64,000 nucleotides of DNA from Pontibacter sp. FD36 (GTDB lineage Bacteria > Bacteroidota > Bacteroidia > Cytophagales > Hymenobacteraceae): contig NZ_JADPMP010000009.1 in assembly GCF_015686655.1 (NCBI RefSeq), positions 186,001-250,000 on the forward strand. The letters are read 5' to 3'. Every line of letters begins with the position of its first letter. Positions within the stretch are counted from its first letter, which is position 1. Both the position numbers and the translations under genes were made by a program. The notes beneath the pieces are model-generated. The model worked only from the letters and a program-made list of their open reading frames with translations, did not search any database and was not told the DNA's origin. Positions 43,935 to 53,627 of the stretch are shown here, one piece after another.

Positions 43935-46169
43935 TTACTGGTTCTGCTTAGTAGTCGGGTTGATCAGGTTGCGCTCCAGGAAATCGGTCATCATTTTGAA
44001 GCGGTGCAGGCTCGTGATGCCGCCACCCACGCCGTGGTTACGGTTCGGGTAGTAGAAGCTTTCGAACTGCTTGTTGGCGCTGATCAGGGCGTCCTGCATG
44101 GCCACCGCATTCTGGAAATGCACGTTGTCGTCACCGGTACCGTGGATCAGCAACAGCTCACCCTGCAGTTTGTCGGCAAAGAACAACGGCGAGTTGTCGT
44201 CATAGCCAGCAGCATTTTCCTGCGGCGTCTTCAGGTAACGCTCTGTATAAATAGTATCGTAGAAGCGCCAGTTCGTCACCGGGGCTACCGATATACCTGC
44301 ACGGAACACACCATTGCCTTTGGTCAGGCCAAGAAGCGTCATGTAACCACCGTAGCTGTGACCCCAGATACCGATGCGGTCTTTGTCCACGTAAGGCTGG
44401 TTGCCCAACCACTTGGCTGCTTCGATCTGGTCTTCAATCTCATACTTGCCGAGGTTCGCGTAAGTCACTTTCTTGAAATCAGCGCCACGGGCACCAGTAC
44501 CACGGTTGTCCACGCTCACCACGATGGCTCCTTTGCTGGCCAGCACCTGGTACCACAGGTAGTTGGCACCGCCCCAGCTGTTGTTCACCGTCTGTGATCC
44601 AGGACCACCGTACACGAACATCAATACCGGGTATTTTTTCTTCGGATCGAAATCAGTTGGCTTGATCATCCAGCCGTTCAGCTGCGTGCCATCCGGGGTT
44701 TTCATGGTGAAAAACTCCTGCTTGGCGATATCATACTGGGCCAGTGTGTTTTTCAGCTTCTGGTTATCCTCCAGCACCTTAATTGACTTACCGTCTTTAG
44801 CCGTGTGCAGGCTTACAGTAGGCACCTCGTTAGCAGCAGACTGGTAGTCCAGGAAATATTTGAAGTCGTTGCTCATGTTCACGCGGTGCGTACCAGCTTT
44901 CTCAGTAAGGCGGTTTTTCTTGCTGCCTTTGCTGTTGATGCTGTACAGGTGGCGCTCCAGCGGCGATACTTCCGTAGACATGTAGTACAGGCGGTCGTTC
45001 TTCTCGTCGTAGCCGATGTAGTTGCTCACTTCCCAGTTACCCTTTGTGATCTGACGCACCAGTTTGCCGTTCATGTTGTGCAGGTACAGGTGGTTGAAGC
45101 CGTCTTTCTCAGAAGAGTGGATGAAGTGCTTGCCATCTTTCAGGTAAGTCAGGTCGTCAGTGATATCGATATAGGCTTTGTCTGTCTCCTTCAGCACCAC
45201 GCTGGCCTTACCGGTTGTCGCGTTGGCGTGCAGCAATTCCAGTGTGTTCTGCAGACGGTTCATCTTCTGGATAGATAGCAAGTTGCTGTCGTTTGTCCAT
45301 TTGATGCGCGGGATGTAGATGTCGGCCTCGTTGCCGGTATCCATCTTCACTGTTTGGCCATTGCCCACATTGTACACCGATACCGTTACGATAGAGTTAG
45401 CCTCACCAGCCTTCGGGTACTTGAACTTGTAGTCTTGCGGGTATAGCTCGCCCCACATCTGCATGTTGAACTCCGGCACGTTGGTCTCATCAAAGGTATA
45501 GAAAGCGATCTTAGAGCCGTCCGGTGACCAATGGAAACCCTGTGCAAACGAAAATTCTTCCTCGTATACCCAATCCGCGTAACCGTTGATGATGGAGTTG
45601 AACTTACCCGTATTGGTGATCTGCGTCTCCTGCATGTTGCTTAGGTCCACGAAGAACATATTGCCTTCGCGGGCAAAAGCCACACGACGGGCATCTGGCG
45701 AGAAGGTAGCGTAAAGTTGCTTGCCGCCATTGCTCAGCTTGGTCAGTTTCTTTGAGGCGATGTCGTACACATAAAAATCAGCCTTTGAAGAGCGACGGTA
45801 GATCTGCTCTCTTTCAGTAGCGAACAATACCTTTTTCTCGTCTGAGCTGAAGGTATAGCCATCAAACTTAATTGGCTTGTCACTGCCCTCCGGCTTCAGG
45901 TCTTCGCCTTCGATGATGGTGTTCACCGGCTGGCCTGTAGTCACGTCGTAGCGCACAATGTCGTTTACGCCGTTCTTCTCGTCCGCTACCTGCGAGCTGT
46001 AGTAGCGGCCGTCGTTCATCCAGTTCACGCCGTACACCGACTTGGCCGAGAAGGTGCCATTGCGGTAGATGTCCTCCAGCGTGACTTCTTTTTTCTGCTG
46101 CGCCTGCGCTACAAAGGCAAAGCACAAAAGCACGACAGCCAGAAAATTAGTTTTAAGGTTGATATGCAT
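43935..46169 (-). CDS. Dipeptidyl peptidase IV-type serine peptidase (S9B)
   Basis: This exported prolyl dipeptidyl peptidase has 744 residues. It has a signal peptide of about 24 residues ending AQAQ, an eight-bladed beta-propeller (about residues 50-480) with DPPIV-like Glu motif YADWVYEEEFSFAQGF, and an alpha/beta hydrolase domain. The triad is Ser in GIWGHSYGGYMTL, Asp in HGTGDDNVHF and His in YPNRNHGVGG. It removes X-Pro or X-Ala dipeptides in the periplasm. It is a single gene with an upstream terminator from the FadL-type gene. Confidence 0.95.
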   Translation of the reverse strand: MHINLKTNFLAVVLLCFAFVAQAQQKKEVTLEDIYRNGTFSAKSVYGVNWMNDGRYYSSQVADEKNGVNDIVRYDVTTGQPVNTIIEGEDLKPEGSDKPIKFDGYTFSSDEKKVLFATEREQIYRRSSKADFYVYDIASKKLTKLSNGGKQLYATFSPDARRVAFAREGNMFFVDLSNMQETQITNTGKFNSIINGYADWVYEEEFSFAQGFHWSPDGSKIAFYTFDETNVPEFNMQMWGELYPQDYKFKYPKAGEANSIVTVSVYNVGNGQTVKMDTGNEADIYIPRIKWTNDSNLLSIQKMNRLQNTLELLHANATTGKASVVLKETDKAYIDITDDLTYLKDGKHFIHSSEKDGFNHLYLHNMNGKLVRQITKGNWEVSNYIGYDEKNDRLYYMSTEVSPLERHLYSINSKGSKKNRLTEKAGTHRVNMSNDFKYFLDYQSAANEVPTVSLHTAKDGKSIKVLEDNQKLKNTLAQYDIAKQEFFTMKTPDGTQLNGWMIKPTDFDPKKKYPVLMFVYGGPGSQTVNNSWGGANYLWYQVLASKGAIVVSVDNRGTGARGADFKKVTYANLGKYEIEDQIEAAKWLGNQPYVDKDRIGIWGHSYGGYMTLLGLTKGNGVFRAGISVAPVTNWRFYDTIYTERYLKTPQENAAGYDDNSPLFFADKLQGELLLIHGTGDDNVHFQNAVAMQDALISANKQFESFYYPNRNHGVGGGITSLHRFKMMTDFLERNLINPTTKQNQ

Positions 46170-46269
46170 GTGTTTAGGTGTTGTTAACGTTTAGTTTGCT
46201 AATTTATCAGAATAATATGGTATTGCCATACCTTACCGCCAAAACCATACCGCGCACAGGTATAGACAC

Positions 46270-46305
46270 AAAAAAGCGGCATCCCCTTCGGAATCTGCCG
46301 CCTTT
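46270..46305 (-). terminator. Terminator of the FadL-type gene
   Basis: The stem GCGGCA/TGCCGC (46276-46281 with 46296-46301) with inner TCC/GGA pairing is followed on the minus strand by six T. It lies 20 bases after the stop at 46326. Confidence 0.65.
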
Positions 46306-46325
46306 CTGAAAACAGGAAAAAATCT

Positions 46326-47828
46326 TTAGAAATTATACCCGAAGGTCAGCATCACGGTGTTCAGCTTATCTTCAATGTCTACTACTGGCACGAATACAGT
46401 AGGATCGTTGAAATTGTACGGGCTGTACAGGCTATTGGCCGTCGAGCTTGTAAAGGCAACATCAGCATAATATCTGTTCAGGCGTATACCTGTGCCCAGC
46501 GTAAAGGTGTTTATCTTGCCGTCAAAATCGGCATTGCGGTAGGGGTCACCAGTTATAGCGTAACCTGCTCTGAAGCGGAACACCTCGTAACGCGCCTCCG
46601 CTCCCAACCTGAAGTTAAGAGCAGACTGGTATGTGCCTGAAATACGGTCATTCACGCTATTGAAATACGTGCTGTTGCCTCCAAAATCATCACTTTCAGA
46701 AAAACGGGCATTTGCATAGTCCACGTACTCAATGTCTGCGGCTATGAAACCGTACTTCTGAAGGAAAAAGGCCACACCACCCGATGCACGGAAAGGCGTT
46801 GTCAGCTTATAGGAGAACTCACCAGGTAGTTCCACGGCACTATAGTTTTCACCCGGCAAAAACTGGGAATACATAGAGCGCTGGTACGTTTCGTTAAAGT
46901 TATACAGGGTAGGCGTTTGGATGGATGCTCCCAGTCGGATGACATCAGTCGGCCGAACAATGATACCCAGTTTCAGGTTAACGCCTGTACCGCTTGTTCT
47001 GTACTCGTCACGCAGCTCCAGGCTGGTAAAATCGGTACTTGCGTTTTCTTCTGTCTCCCTAAAGATGCGCTCTTGCCTGAAGTCTGACGTGATTACACCA
47101 AGCGATGCTCCCAGGTAGATTTTATCGCGATAGCTGGTACCACCGGCTATATCGATCTGATTCTGAGAACCCCTTCTGATAATCTCCTCTGATTGGTTAA
47201 CATTTCCTATCCGATCAGTAGGTATAGCAAAGCCGTCTTCATCGAAATCAAACAGGAAGGTACCGTAAGCCAAGCCTTCCATGGTAGTGAATCCATTATC
47301 AAACTCGTTATCTAGGTCTGTTTGCGTGCGGCCACGCAGGTTTGCCAGTTCTGTAAAGTATTCGACAATAGTTGGATCCTGTCCGCCGGCAGTGTTGCGG
47401 TATGAGGTTCTGTTGTTGAAATTATTGAGCCTGCTGAAGCTTATACCGAAGGTAGCACCGCGCCAGTCGCTATTCTCATCACTTTGGCGGTCAGCGAACA
47501 CAAAACCAATGTGAGGTACTGCTACGCTGTTGCGTTCGTCGTTTGTGGAAATTCCGCCGACGCGTCCGGTTGAAGTGGAGAAGCCAAGGCCGGGAGTAAT
47601 ACTAAACTCTGAACGTCTGAACATGCCCAGGCCTGCTGGGTTAGATGCCATGGTGGAAACGTCTGCACCGAGTGCCGTTTGCGCTCCGCCTATACCTTGG
47701 ATGCGTGCGGAGCCAGTGAGTCCGTAACGGGTGTAGCGCAGTGCGTCTACCTCGTCTTGGGCAAAAGCGGTTCCGCCCCAGCCCAGCATTAGTGCCAGGC
47801 TGGCGGAAACAATCTTAGTTATTTTCAT
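46326..47828 (-). CDS. FadL/OmpP1-type outer-membrane transporter
   Basis: This 500-residue outer-membrane barrel of the FadL/TodX class takes up hydrophobic compounds. It has a signal peptide of about 23 residues ending AFAQ, then the family N terminus (ALRYTRYGLTGSARIQGIGGAQTALGADVSTMASNPAGLGMFRRSEFS) containing the NPAG motif. Alternating strands follow, ending VMLTFGYNF with the terminal Phe. It is preceded on the same strand by the repeat-rich lipoprotein 17 bp away, so the two may be translated from one message. Confidence 0.92.
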   Translation of the reverse strand: MKITKIVSASLALMLGWGGTAFAQDEVDALRYTRYGLTGSARIQGIGGAQTALGADVSTMASNPAGLGMFRRSEFSITPGLGFSTSTGRVGGISTNDERNSVAVPHIGFVFADRQSDENSDWRGATFGISFSRLNNFNNRTSYRNTAGGQDPTIVEYFTELANLRGRTQTDLDNEFDNGFTTMEGLAYGTFLFDFDEDGFAIPTDRIGNVNQSEEIIRRGSQNQIDIAGGTSYRDKIYLGASLGVITSDFRQERIFRETEENASTDFTSLELRDEYRTSGTGVNLKLGIIVRPTDVIRLGASIQTPTLYNFNETYQRSMYSQFLPGENYSAVELPGEFSYKLTTPFRASGGVAFFLQKYGFIAADIEYVDYANARFSESDDFGGNSTYFNSVNDRISGTYQSALNFRLGAEARYEVFRFRAGYAITGDPYRNADFDGKINTFTLGTGIRLNRYYADVAFTSSTANSLYSPYNFNDPTVFVPVVDIEDKLNTVMLTFGYNF

Positions 47829-47845
47829 GGATCAGGGGTTTGTGA

Positions 47846-49135
47846 TTAGTTTCCTCCTCTATTTCCACGGCCACCGCCGCTGGAGTTAGTTCGTACCGGA
47901 GGACTAGATGTACCGGAACTTCTGGTTGGTGGTGAGTAGCTAGGCTGCGAGCGCTGCACCGGTTGGCTACGCTGGTAGCTTGGCTGCGAACGCTGTACTG
48001 GCTGGCTGCGCTGATAGCTTGGCTGAGAACGCTGTACTGGCTGGCGCTGAATCTGCTGACGCTGCACAGGTTGCTGAATTCTTTCCTGACGCTGCGTAGG
48101 CTGCTGTATACGTTGCTGGCGCTCCACTGGTCGTGGCTGCGTTGCCGGCGACACATTGCCTTCTCTTGACTGATTGAGTCGCTGTACTGGCTGCTGGCCT
48201 TCCGGCTGCTGACGCGATGGTCTTACCTGACCGCTCTGCGGATCATAACCACGGTTTGTAGTGGCCGGTCTGGCTGGCAGAGTACGTCCAGTATTCTCTC
48301 CTGCGTTGATTTCCTGGCCTCTTACGTTTGTGTTGCCTGTGGCACGCTCTGTTCTGCCAGGGCGGGCATAGTCTACACCTTGCGTAGAACGCTGTTCATC
48401 TCTTACAGACTCCGATCTGTTCGGACGTCCGGCTACTCGCTCTGGGTTACCTGAGGCTGGCACTACGCTGCGCTCACCACGTGGCCCGTACTGCACCTGA
48501 CGCTGCTGCACGACACCCGGACGGTCATAGATATAGCGGTTACTGCCATAGAACCCTCGGTTATATCCGTGGTAGAAGCCGGCATAATAGTTATTGTGTG
48601 GCCAGTATCCGCCACCCCAGAATGGATCATACATACCATAAGGGCGTCCCCAAGGATGTCCCCAGCGGTTCCAGCCGGATCCCCAGCCCATGCTCAAGCC
48701 AATGTTCACACGCATGCCGCCTCTGTGAAAGAACGGGTCATACATGAATGGATCGTAGAATGGGTCATAAAAGAACGGGTCATAGAATGGACTAACGCGA
48801 CGATGCACGTAAGCAGTTGTCCAGTATGGATCCACGTAGGCATAGTTAGGGGTGTTCCAGGTTGCCTGCGGACGATAGGTACGTCCGTCATAGTACTCGT
48901 CTGCAGTATAGTTTTGAGTTACATCACCAGTAGCGGCCTGCTGATTGTCTTCAGCTGGAGCATACTGCTGCTGTTGGGAAGCCTGAGCCTGGGGCTGCAC
49001 ATACTCGGTATGATCTGATGAGCTGTAGTACATATCATCATACTCTGTCGACTGCATAGCTACCGGGCTACTGCAACCAACCGCGAAAAGTGCAATCACA
49101 GGGGCTAGTGCGGTGTATATGTTTAATTTTTTCAT
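47846..49135 (-). CDS. Low-complexity surface lipoprotein with FYDPF and QRSQP repeats
   Basis: This 429-residue lipoprotein has the signal MKKLNIYTALAPVIALFAVG and then Cys. A Gln/Ser/Tyr-rich segment is followed by tandem aromatic repeats (FYDPFFYDPFYDPFMYDPFF, about residues 117-136) and a Gly/Trp/Tyr-rich block (GWGSGWNRWGHPWGRPYGMY). From about residue 205 the protein is Arg/Gln/Pro-rich and probably disordered, with 13-residue QRSQPSYQRSQPV repeats before a Gly-rich tail. No known domain. It is very likely surface- or envelope-associated. The basic tail could bind nucleic acid or polysaccharide, but this is a guess. Confidence 0.8.
   Translation of the reverse strand: MKKLNIYTALAPVIALFAVGCSSPVAMQSTEYDDMYYSSSDHTEYVQPQAQASQQQQYAPAEDNQQAATGDVTQNYTADEYYDGRTYRPQATWNTPNYAYVDPYWTTAYVHRRVSPFYDPFFYDPFYDPFMYDPFFHRGGMRVNIGLSMGWGSGWNRWGHPWGRPYGMYDPFWGGGYWPHNNYYAGFYHGYNRGFYGSNRYIYDRPGVVQQRQVQYGPRGERSVVPASGNPERVAGRPNRSESVRDEQRSTQGVDYARPGRTERATGNTNVRGQEINAGENTGRTLPARPATTNRGYDPQSGQVRPSRQQPEGQQPVQRLNQSREGNVSPATQPRPVERQQRIQQPTQRQERIQQPVQRQQIQRQPVQRSQPSYQRSQPVQRSQPSYQRSQPVQRSQPSYSPPTRSSGTSSPPVRTNSSGGGRGNRGGN
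47937..48050 (-). repeat. 39-bp in-frame tandem repeat in the lipoprotein gene
   Basis: About three copies of a 39-bp unit encode the 13-residue QRSQPSYQRSQPV repeat. The first two copies are full length (47937-47975, 47976-48014) and the last is shortened to about 36. Units differ at scattered positions, so the array has partly diverged. Confidence 0.75.
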
Positions 49136-49320
49136 GGCCTTCTGTGTCTAAAAATGCTTCTATATCAAAGATATAAACACAATAGCGCAAAACCTTATCA
49201 ATAGTATAATATATTAACGTAATTTTGAGCGAGAATGATATTAAATCTTCACTATGTGGAAAGCAATATTCATTCCAAAAAGATTAACAATTACTGATAT
49301 TAAATAAATTTTTTCAAATA

Positions 49321-50799
49321 ATGAGCAAAGGGCTGCCAAAAAGAAGCGAAGACTATTCGCAGTGGTATAACGAGCTGGTGAAAAAGGCCGGTTTAGCGGA
49401 GAATTCCGCTGTGCGTGGCTGCATGGTGATCAAACCTTACGGTTACGCCATCTGGGAAAAAATGCAGCGTCAGCTGGATGACATGTTTAAGGCCACCGGC
49501 CACGAAAATGCCTATTTCCCGCTGTTTGTACCCAAGAGCCTGTTTGAAGCCGAAGAGCAGAACGCCGAAGGCTTTGCCAAGGAATGCGCCGTAGTAACGC
49601 ATTACCGTTTGCAAGCCGATCCTGATAAGCCAGGCAAGCTGCGCGTTGACCCGAATGCCCGACTGGAAGAAGAACTGATCGTACGTCCAACTTCGGAAGC
49701 CGTGATCTGGAACACGTACAAAGGCTGGATCCAAAGCTACCGCGACCTGCCTATCCTGGTGAACCAGTGGGCTAACGTAGTACGCTGGGAAATGCGTACC
49801 CGCCTGTTCCTGCGCACGGCTGAGTTCCTGTGGCAGGAAGGCCATACGGCCCATGCTACCGCTGAGGAAGCCATTGCCGAAACAAAGCAGATGCTGGAGG
49901 TATACGCCACCTTTGCTGAACAATACATTGCCCTGCCGGTAATCCGTGGTGTGAAAACGCCAAACGAGCGCTTTGCTGGTGCTTTGGATACCTATTGCAT
50001 CGAAGGCTTGATGCAGGACGGCAAGGCGCTACAGGCAGGTACTTCGCACTTCCTGGGCCAGAACTTTGCCAAGGCATTTGATGTGAAGTTTGCCACCAAA
50101 GAAGGCGGACTGGAGCACGTATGGGGAACTTCATGGGGTGTGAGCACGCGCCTGATGGGTGCACTTGTAATGGCCCACTCCGATGACGAAGGCCTGGTAC
50201 TGCCTCCAAAACTGGCACCTATCCAAGTGGTGATCGTACCGATTTACAAAGGCGAAGAGCAACTGGCGCAGATCAGCGAGAAAGTGCTGCAGCTGAAGAA
50301 AGAGCTCGAAGCTAAAGGGATCAGCGTGAAGTTTGACAACCGCGATACTGAACGTCCTGGTTTTAAGTTTGCCGAGTGGGAGCTTAAAGGGGTTCCGGTT
50401 CGTCTGGCCATCGGTGCACGCGACCTGGAAAACGGTACTGCCGAAGTGGCCCGCCGCGATACCAAGGAGAAGAGCACACAGCAATTCGACAGCCTGGCTA
50501 CTTACATCCCTGCCTTGCTTGACGAGATTCAGGAGAACATTTACAACCGTGCCTATACCTTCCGTGAAGAAAACACGACGAAGGTAGACAGCTACGAGGA
50601 GTTCAAGCAGGTACTGGAAACCAAAGGCGGCTTCGTGCTGGCACATTGGGATGGTACACCAGAAACGGAAGAGCGCATCAAGGAAGAAACAAAAGCAACC
50701 ATACGTTGTATCGCCCTCAATACGCCTGAAGAAGACGGCGTGGATATGATCACAGGCAAGTCATCGAAGCAGCGTGTATATTTTGCAAAGGCTTACTAA
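49321..50799 (+). CDS. proS: Prolyl-tRNA synthetase, type 3 (archaeal/eukaryal type)
   Basis: This class II synthetase charges tRNA-Pro. It has 492 residues and lacks the editing insertion of the long bacterial form, placing it in the ProS type 3 group. Core elements include [70 protein letters not shown] motif 2 (with [11 protein letters not shown]), [31 protein letters not shown], then the anticodon-binding domain and a C-terminal zinc-less extension. It has a very AT-rich leader (about 49240-49320). Confidence 0.97.
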   Translation: MSKGLPKRSEDYSQWYNELVKKAGLAENSAVRGCMVIKPYGYAIWEKMQRQLDDMFKATGHENAYFPLFVPKSLFEAEEQNAEGFAKECAVVTHYRLQADPDKPGKLRVDPNARLEEELIVRPTSEAVIWNTYKGWIQSYRDLPILVNQWANVVRWEMRTRLFLRTAEFLWQEGHTAHATAEEAIAETKQMLEVYATFAEQYIALPVIRGVKTPNERFAGALDTYCIEGLMQDGKALQAGTSHFLGQNFAKAFDVKFATKEGGLEHVWGTSWGVSTRLMGALVMAHSDDEGLVLPPKLAPIQVVIVPIYKGEEQLAQISEKVLQLKKELEAKGISVKFDNRDTERPGFKFAEWELKGVPVRLAIGARDLENGTAEVARRDTKEKSTQQFDSLATYIPALLDEIQENIYNRAYTFREENTTKVDSYEEFKQVLETKGGFVLAHWDGTPETEERIKEETKATIRCIALNTPEEDGVDMITGKSSKQRVYFAKAY

Positions 50800-50842
50800 G
50801 CTTCGGCTATACCTGAGGATTAATCAAAATTTATAAAAAGAG

Positions 50843-50871
50843 AGCCATTTCCTGCGGGAGATGGCTTTTTT
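50843..50871 (+). terminator. Terminator of proS
   Basis: The 10-bp stem (50843-50852 with 50857-50866, one G-U pair) around loop TGCG is followed by six T. Confidence 0.75.
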
Positions 50872-50957
50872 GTTTTACGCACAGTATAAATTAAATGAAG
50901 CGATCAGGGTAATTGAATCGCAAAATCGCTATATTTACCTAAACCTACTCCCAAACT

Positions 50958-51431
50958 ATGCTCTTAGACTGGCTTACAGTAGTGCTGCTCATTGGCATCG
51001 GTCTTGTTCTGATCGTGGTAGAGCTCATCTTTGTGCCGGGCGTTACCATTGTCGGTATTCTGGGCTTTATACTCGTAGCCGTAGGCATCTGGATCAGTTA
51101 TGCCGCCCTGGGAACGGAAACAGGACATTTGGTGCTGGCAGGGTCCGTCCTGGCCGGCGGAGTGGCTCTTTTCTACAGTTTCAGGTCGGATGCCTGGTCG
51201 CGGTTTGCGCTCAAAGACAGTATTAAAAGTCGTGTGAACGAGGAAAGCCCTCATTTGCTTGAAGTCGGCGAAGAAGGCAAGACTGTTTCAGCGCTGCGTC
51301 CGCAGGGAACTGCCCTTTTTAAGGAGCGGCACCACGAGGTACAGACCACCGGCGCTTTTCTGGCACCCAACACACCCGTGCGCATCATCAAAATAGTAGC
51401 GAATAAAATCACAGTAGAAGCAATTACCTAA
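50958..51431 (+). CDS. NfeD-like membrane protein
   Basis: This 157-residue protein has about two to three hydrophobic helices (WLTVVLLIGIGLVLIVVELIFVPG, then GFILVAVGIWISY) and a C-terminal OB-fold (GKTVSALRPQGTALFKERHHEVQTTGAFLAPNTPVRIIKIVANKITVEAI) typical of NfeD. It lacks the long protease domain. It is the usual partner of the flotillin-like protein encoded 9 bp downstream. Together they organise membrane microdomains. Confidence 0.88.
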   Translation: MLLDWLTVVLLIGIGLVLIVVELIFVPGVTIVGILGFILVAVGIWISYAALGTETGHLVLAGSVLAGGVALFYSFRSDAWSRFALKDSIKSRVNEESPHLLEVGEEGKTVSALRPQGTALFKERHHEVQTTGAFLAPNTPVRIIKIVANKITVEAIT

Positions 51432-51440
51432 AACAACTCA

Positions 51441-52427
51441 ATGGAAAATTTTTCAGTCTTATTCCTGATTGCGGGCGGCATTATCCTGCTGCTTATCTTT
51501 CTTTATTTTGTACCGATCAGCCTCTGGATCACAGCCCTGTTCTCGGGTGTTAAGGTAGGCCTACTGGAGCTGGTGTTCATGCGTATTCGTAAGGTGCCGC
51601 CAAGCCTCATCGTAAACTCCATGATCAATGCTACCAAGGCAGGTATAGATGTAACGACCACTGAGCTCGAAACCCACTACCTGGCTGGCGGTAACGTCCC
51701 AAATGTAATCAAAGCGCTTATTTCGGCTGATAAAGCCAATATTCCGCTATCCTTCAAGCAGGCGACCGCCATCGACCTGGCCGGCCGGGATGTGTTTGAG
51801 GCTGTAACTACTTCTGTAAACCCGAAAGTGATCAACACACCAAACGTAGCCGCTGTAGCGCAGGACGGAATCCAGCTCATCGCCAAAGCCCGTGTTACGG
51901 TGCGAGCTAACATCATGCAACTGGTAGGTGGCGCCGGCGAAGAGACTATCCTGGCCCGTGTAGGTGAGGGTATTGTAACGTCTATCGGTTCCTCCAGCTC
52001 TCACAAAAGTGTACTTGAAAACCCGGATATCATCTCGAAACTGGTACTCCAAAAAGGCCTAGACGCCGGCACAGCTTACGAGATCCTATCAATTGATATT
52101 GCCGACATCGACGTGGGTGAGAACATTGGAGCAAAACTGCAGATTGACCAGGCAGGTGCCGACCTGAAAGTGGCTGAAGCCAAAGCTGAAGAGCGCCGTG
52201 CCATGGCCGTTGCTGTGGAGCAGGAAATGAAGGCCAAAGCACAGGAAGCCCGCGCTTCCGTAATTGCAGCCGAGGTAGAGATTCCGCAAGCTATCTCAGC
52301 AGCCTTCCGCAGTGGCAACCTCGGCATCATGGACTACTACAAAATGCAAAACATCCAAAGCGACACCGACATGCGCAACTCAATTGCCAACCCTAACCAG
52401 GGAGGGCAGAATAAGCCGAAGGAGTAG
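51441..52427 (+). CDS. floA: Flotillin-like FloA membrane scaffold
   Basis: This flotillin-like lipid-raft scaffold (UPF0365/FloA) has 328 residues. It has an N-terminal membrane segment ([23 protein letters not shown]) and an SPFH-type region ([40 protein letters not shown]). A C-terminal coiled coil ([41 protein letters not shown]) supports oligomers. The nfeD-floA operon context agrees. It is followed by an 18-bp stem hairpin. Confidence 0.95.
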   Translation: MENFSVLFLIAGGIILLLIFLYFVPISLWITALFSGVKVGLLELVFMRIRKVPPSLIVNSMINATKAGIDVTTTELETHYLAGGNVPNVIKALISADKANIPLSFKQATAIDLAGRDVFEAVTTSVNPKVINTPNVAAVAQDGIQLIAKARVTVRANIMQLVGGAGEETILARVGEGIVTSIGSSSSHKSVLENPDIISKLVLQKGLDAGTAYEILSIDIADIDVGENIGAKLQIDQAGADLKVAEAKAEERRAMAVAVEQEMKAKAQEARASVIAAEVEIPQAISAAFRSGNLGIMDYYKMQNIQSDTDMRNSIANPNQGGQNKPKE

Positions 52428-52440
52428 CAAGCACTCTCAA

Positions 52441-52488
52441 AAAAGAAAAGTGGCTATACCTATTGTCAAGTATAGCCACTTTTCTTTT
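52441..52488 (+). terminator. Terminator of floA
   Basis: A perfect 18-bp stem (52441-52458 with 52471-52488) has a 12-base loop. The loop start carries CTATACCT. Confidence 0.8.
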
Positions 52489-52619
52489 ATAGCTATTATG
52501 GTTGGCCACTTCAAATAAGTTACAGCACTTCTTTTTAAAGGCTTATTAATCCCTTACTTGCTCCCGCTTTGCAGCTTGAGTATTAGCAGACTCAGATAAG
52601 CCTTTAGAGCAATATTTGG

Positions 52620-52675
52620 AAGGACACAATAGAAAGGCCTGCGAGGAGTGTCGCAGGCCTTTCTATTGTGTCCTT
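52620..52675. repeat. Perfect 25-bp inverted repeat near the lipoprotein gene
   Basis: A 25-bp perfect stem (52620-52644 with 52651-52675) has loop GGAGTG. It ends 17 bases before the stop of the minus-strand gene at 52693. It is longer than the other terminators seen here and lacks a clear T-run on either side. It may still end transcription of that gene. Confidence 0.75.
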
Positions 52676-52692
52676 GTATGGCTTAGGAAATC

Positions 52693-53529
52693 CTAGCTTT
52701 CTTTCAAAGTGATCGTGCGTGTTACCGAGTTGTAAGGACCAGGTATAACAGCACCAGCATTGTTGATCAACTCCAGTTTGATGGTTGTTTCGCCCATTGG
52801 CAAACCTTCAATGATATGTGGCATCCACTTGTCTAACACAAACTCGTTGCCATTGATCGTAGCACGCACCTTGTTGCCAGTAGTTGACAGGTCAGTGTTC
52901 ACCAGGTAGAAATCCAGCATGATGCGGCGGGTGTCGCTGCCTACGTACTCGCCCTTCGGACGGCTGTAGAACATGTGCTGACCCTTCATATCGAACTCCA
53001 TACGCTGCTGTGGTCTGCCTACTGTCACCATGCGCAGGTCGTAAGCACCTCTGTGCTTCAAGCTTTCATGGTATGAACGCGATATGAATGAAAGTACCAC
53101 GTGCTCGCCTTCCTCCATCTCTTTTGTAAATGAAGTCTCATAATGCGCGGTGTAAGGCTCGTTGTCTACGATGTTATGGATGTGCTGTCCTTCCTGCGAA
53201 TTGGCCATGAACTCCGAATTGGAGTGCGGCGTCATACGGGTCAACTGGAAGTTAGATAGTTCATATGAAAACTCTACCGGTCCTGGCTGCACTACACCAT
53301 TAGCTGGAGGAGTATTCAGGCGAAGCTGTGACTCCGGGTATTTCTGTGAATCGTCGAAAGCGAATACACGCAATCCGCCCTTGCTCATAACAGCTCCGGT
53401 AGGTGTTGGCCCTGTAGTAGTAGCCATCACAGGGGTACGCGTTTCGTCATCCTGCATCTGGCGTGTCGTATCGCAGGAAGCAAATGCCAGCATAAGGGCC
53501 GAAGCAAAGAGTAAGTAGGTTTTTTTCAT
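52693..53529 (-). CDS. Lipoprotein of unknown function
   Basis: This 278-residue lipoprotein starts at the ATG at 53527-53529 (MKKTYLLFASALMLAFAS, then Cys and DTTRQ). An upstream start at 53589 adds 20 residues before the signal. After a Thr/Pro-rich linker the mature domain begins GGLRVFAFDDSQKYPESQLRL and reads as beta-rich with conserved HSNSEFMANSQEGQHIHNIVDNEPY (two His, possibly metal-binding) and a C-terminal beta sandwich (MGETTIKLELINNAGAVIPGPYN). No family is named. It is divergent from the dioxygenase gene at 53628. Confidence 0.75.
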   Translation of the reverse strand: MKKTYLLFASALMLAFASCDTTRQMQDDETRTPVMATTTGPTPTGAVMSKGGLRVFAFDDSQKYPESQLRLNTPPANGVVQPGPVEFSYELSNFQLTRMTPHSNSEFMANSQEGQHIHNIVDNEPYTAHYETSFTKEMEEGEHVVLSFISRSYHESLKHRGAYDLRMVTVGRPQQRMEFDMKGQHMFYSRPKGEYVGSDTRRIMLDFYLVNTDLSTTGNKVRATINGNEFVLDKWMPHIIEGLPMGETTIKLELINNAGAVIPGPYNSVTRTITLKES

Positions 53530-53627
53530 CGAAAGAGGGTTTGAATTAGCAAATAGCCAATATACTGATTTTATTTGTATATTGCGCACTACGTAATATT
53601 AACGTAAAAGTATACAAAAAAGACTAT

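Noticed and set aside
47930-48120. Regularly spaced repeats resembling a CRISPR array
   Set aside because: The units are directly adjacent, in frame and encode QRSQP repeats of the lipoprotein. There are no unique spacers and no cas genes.
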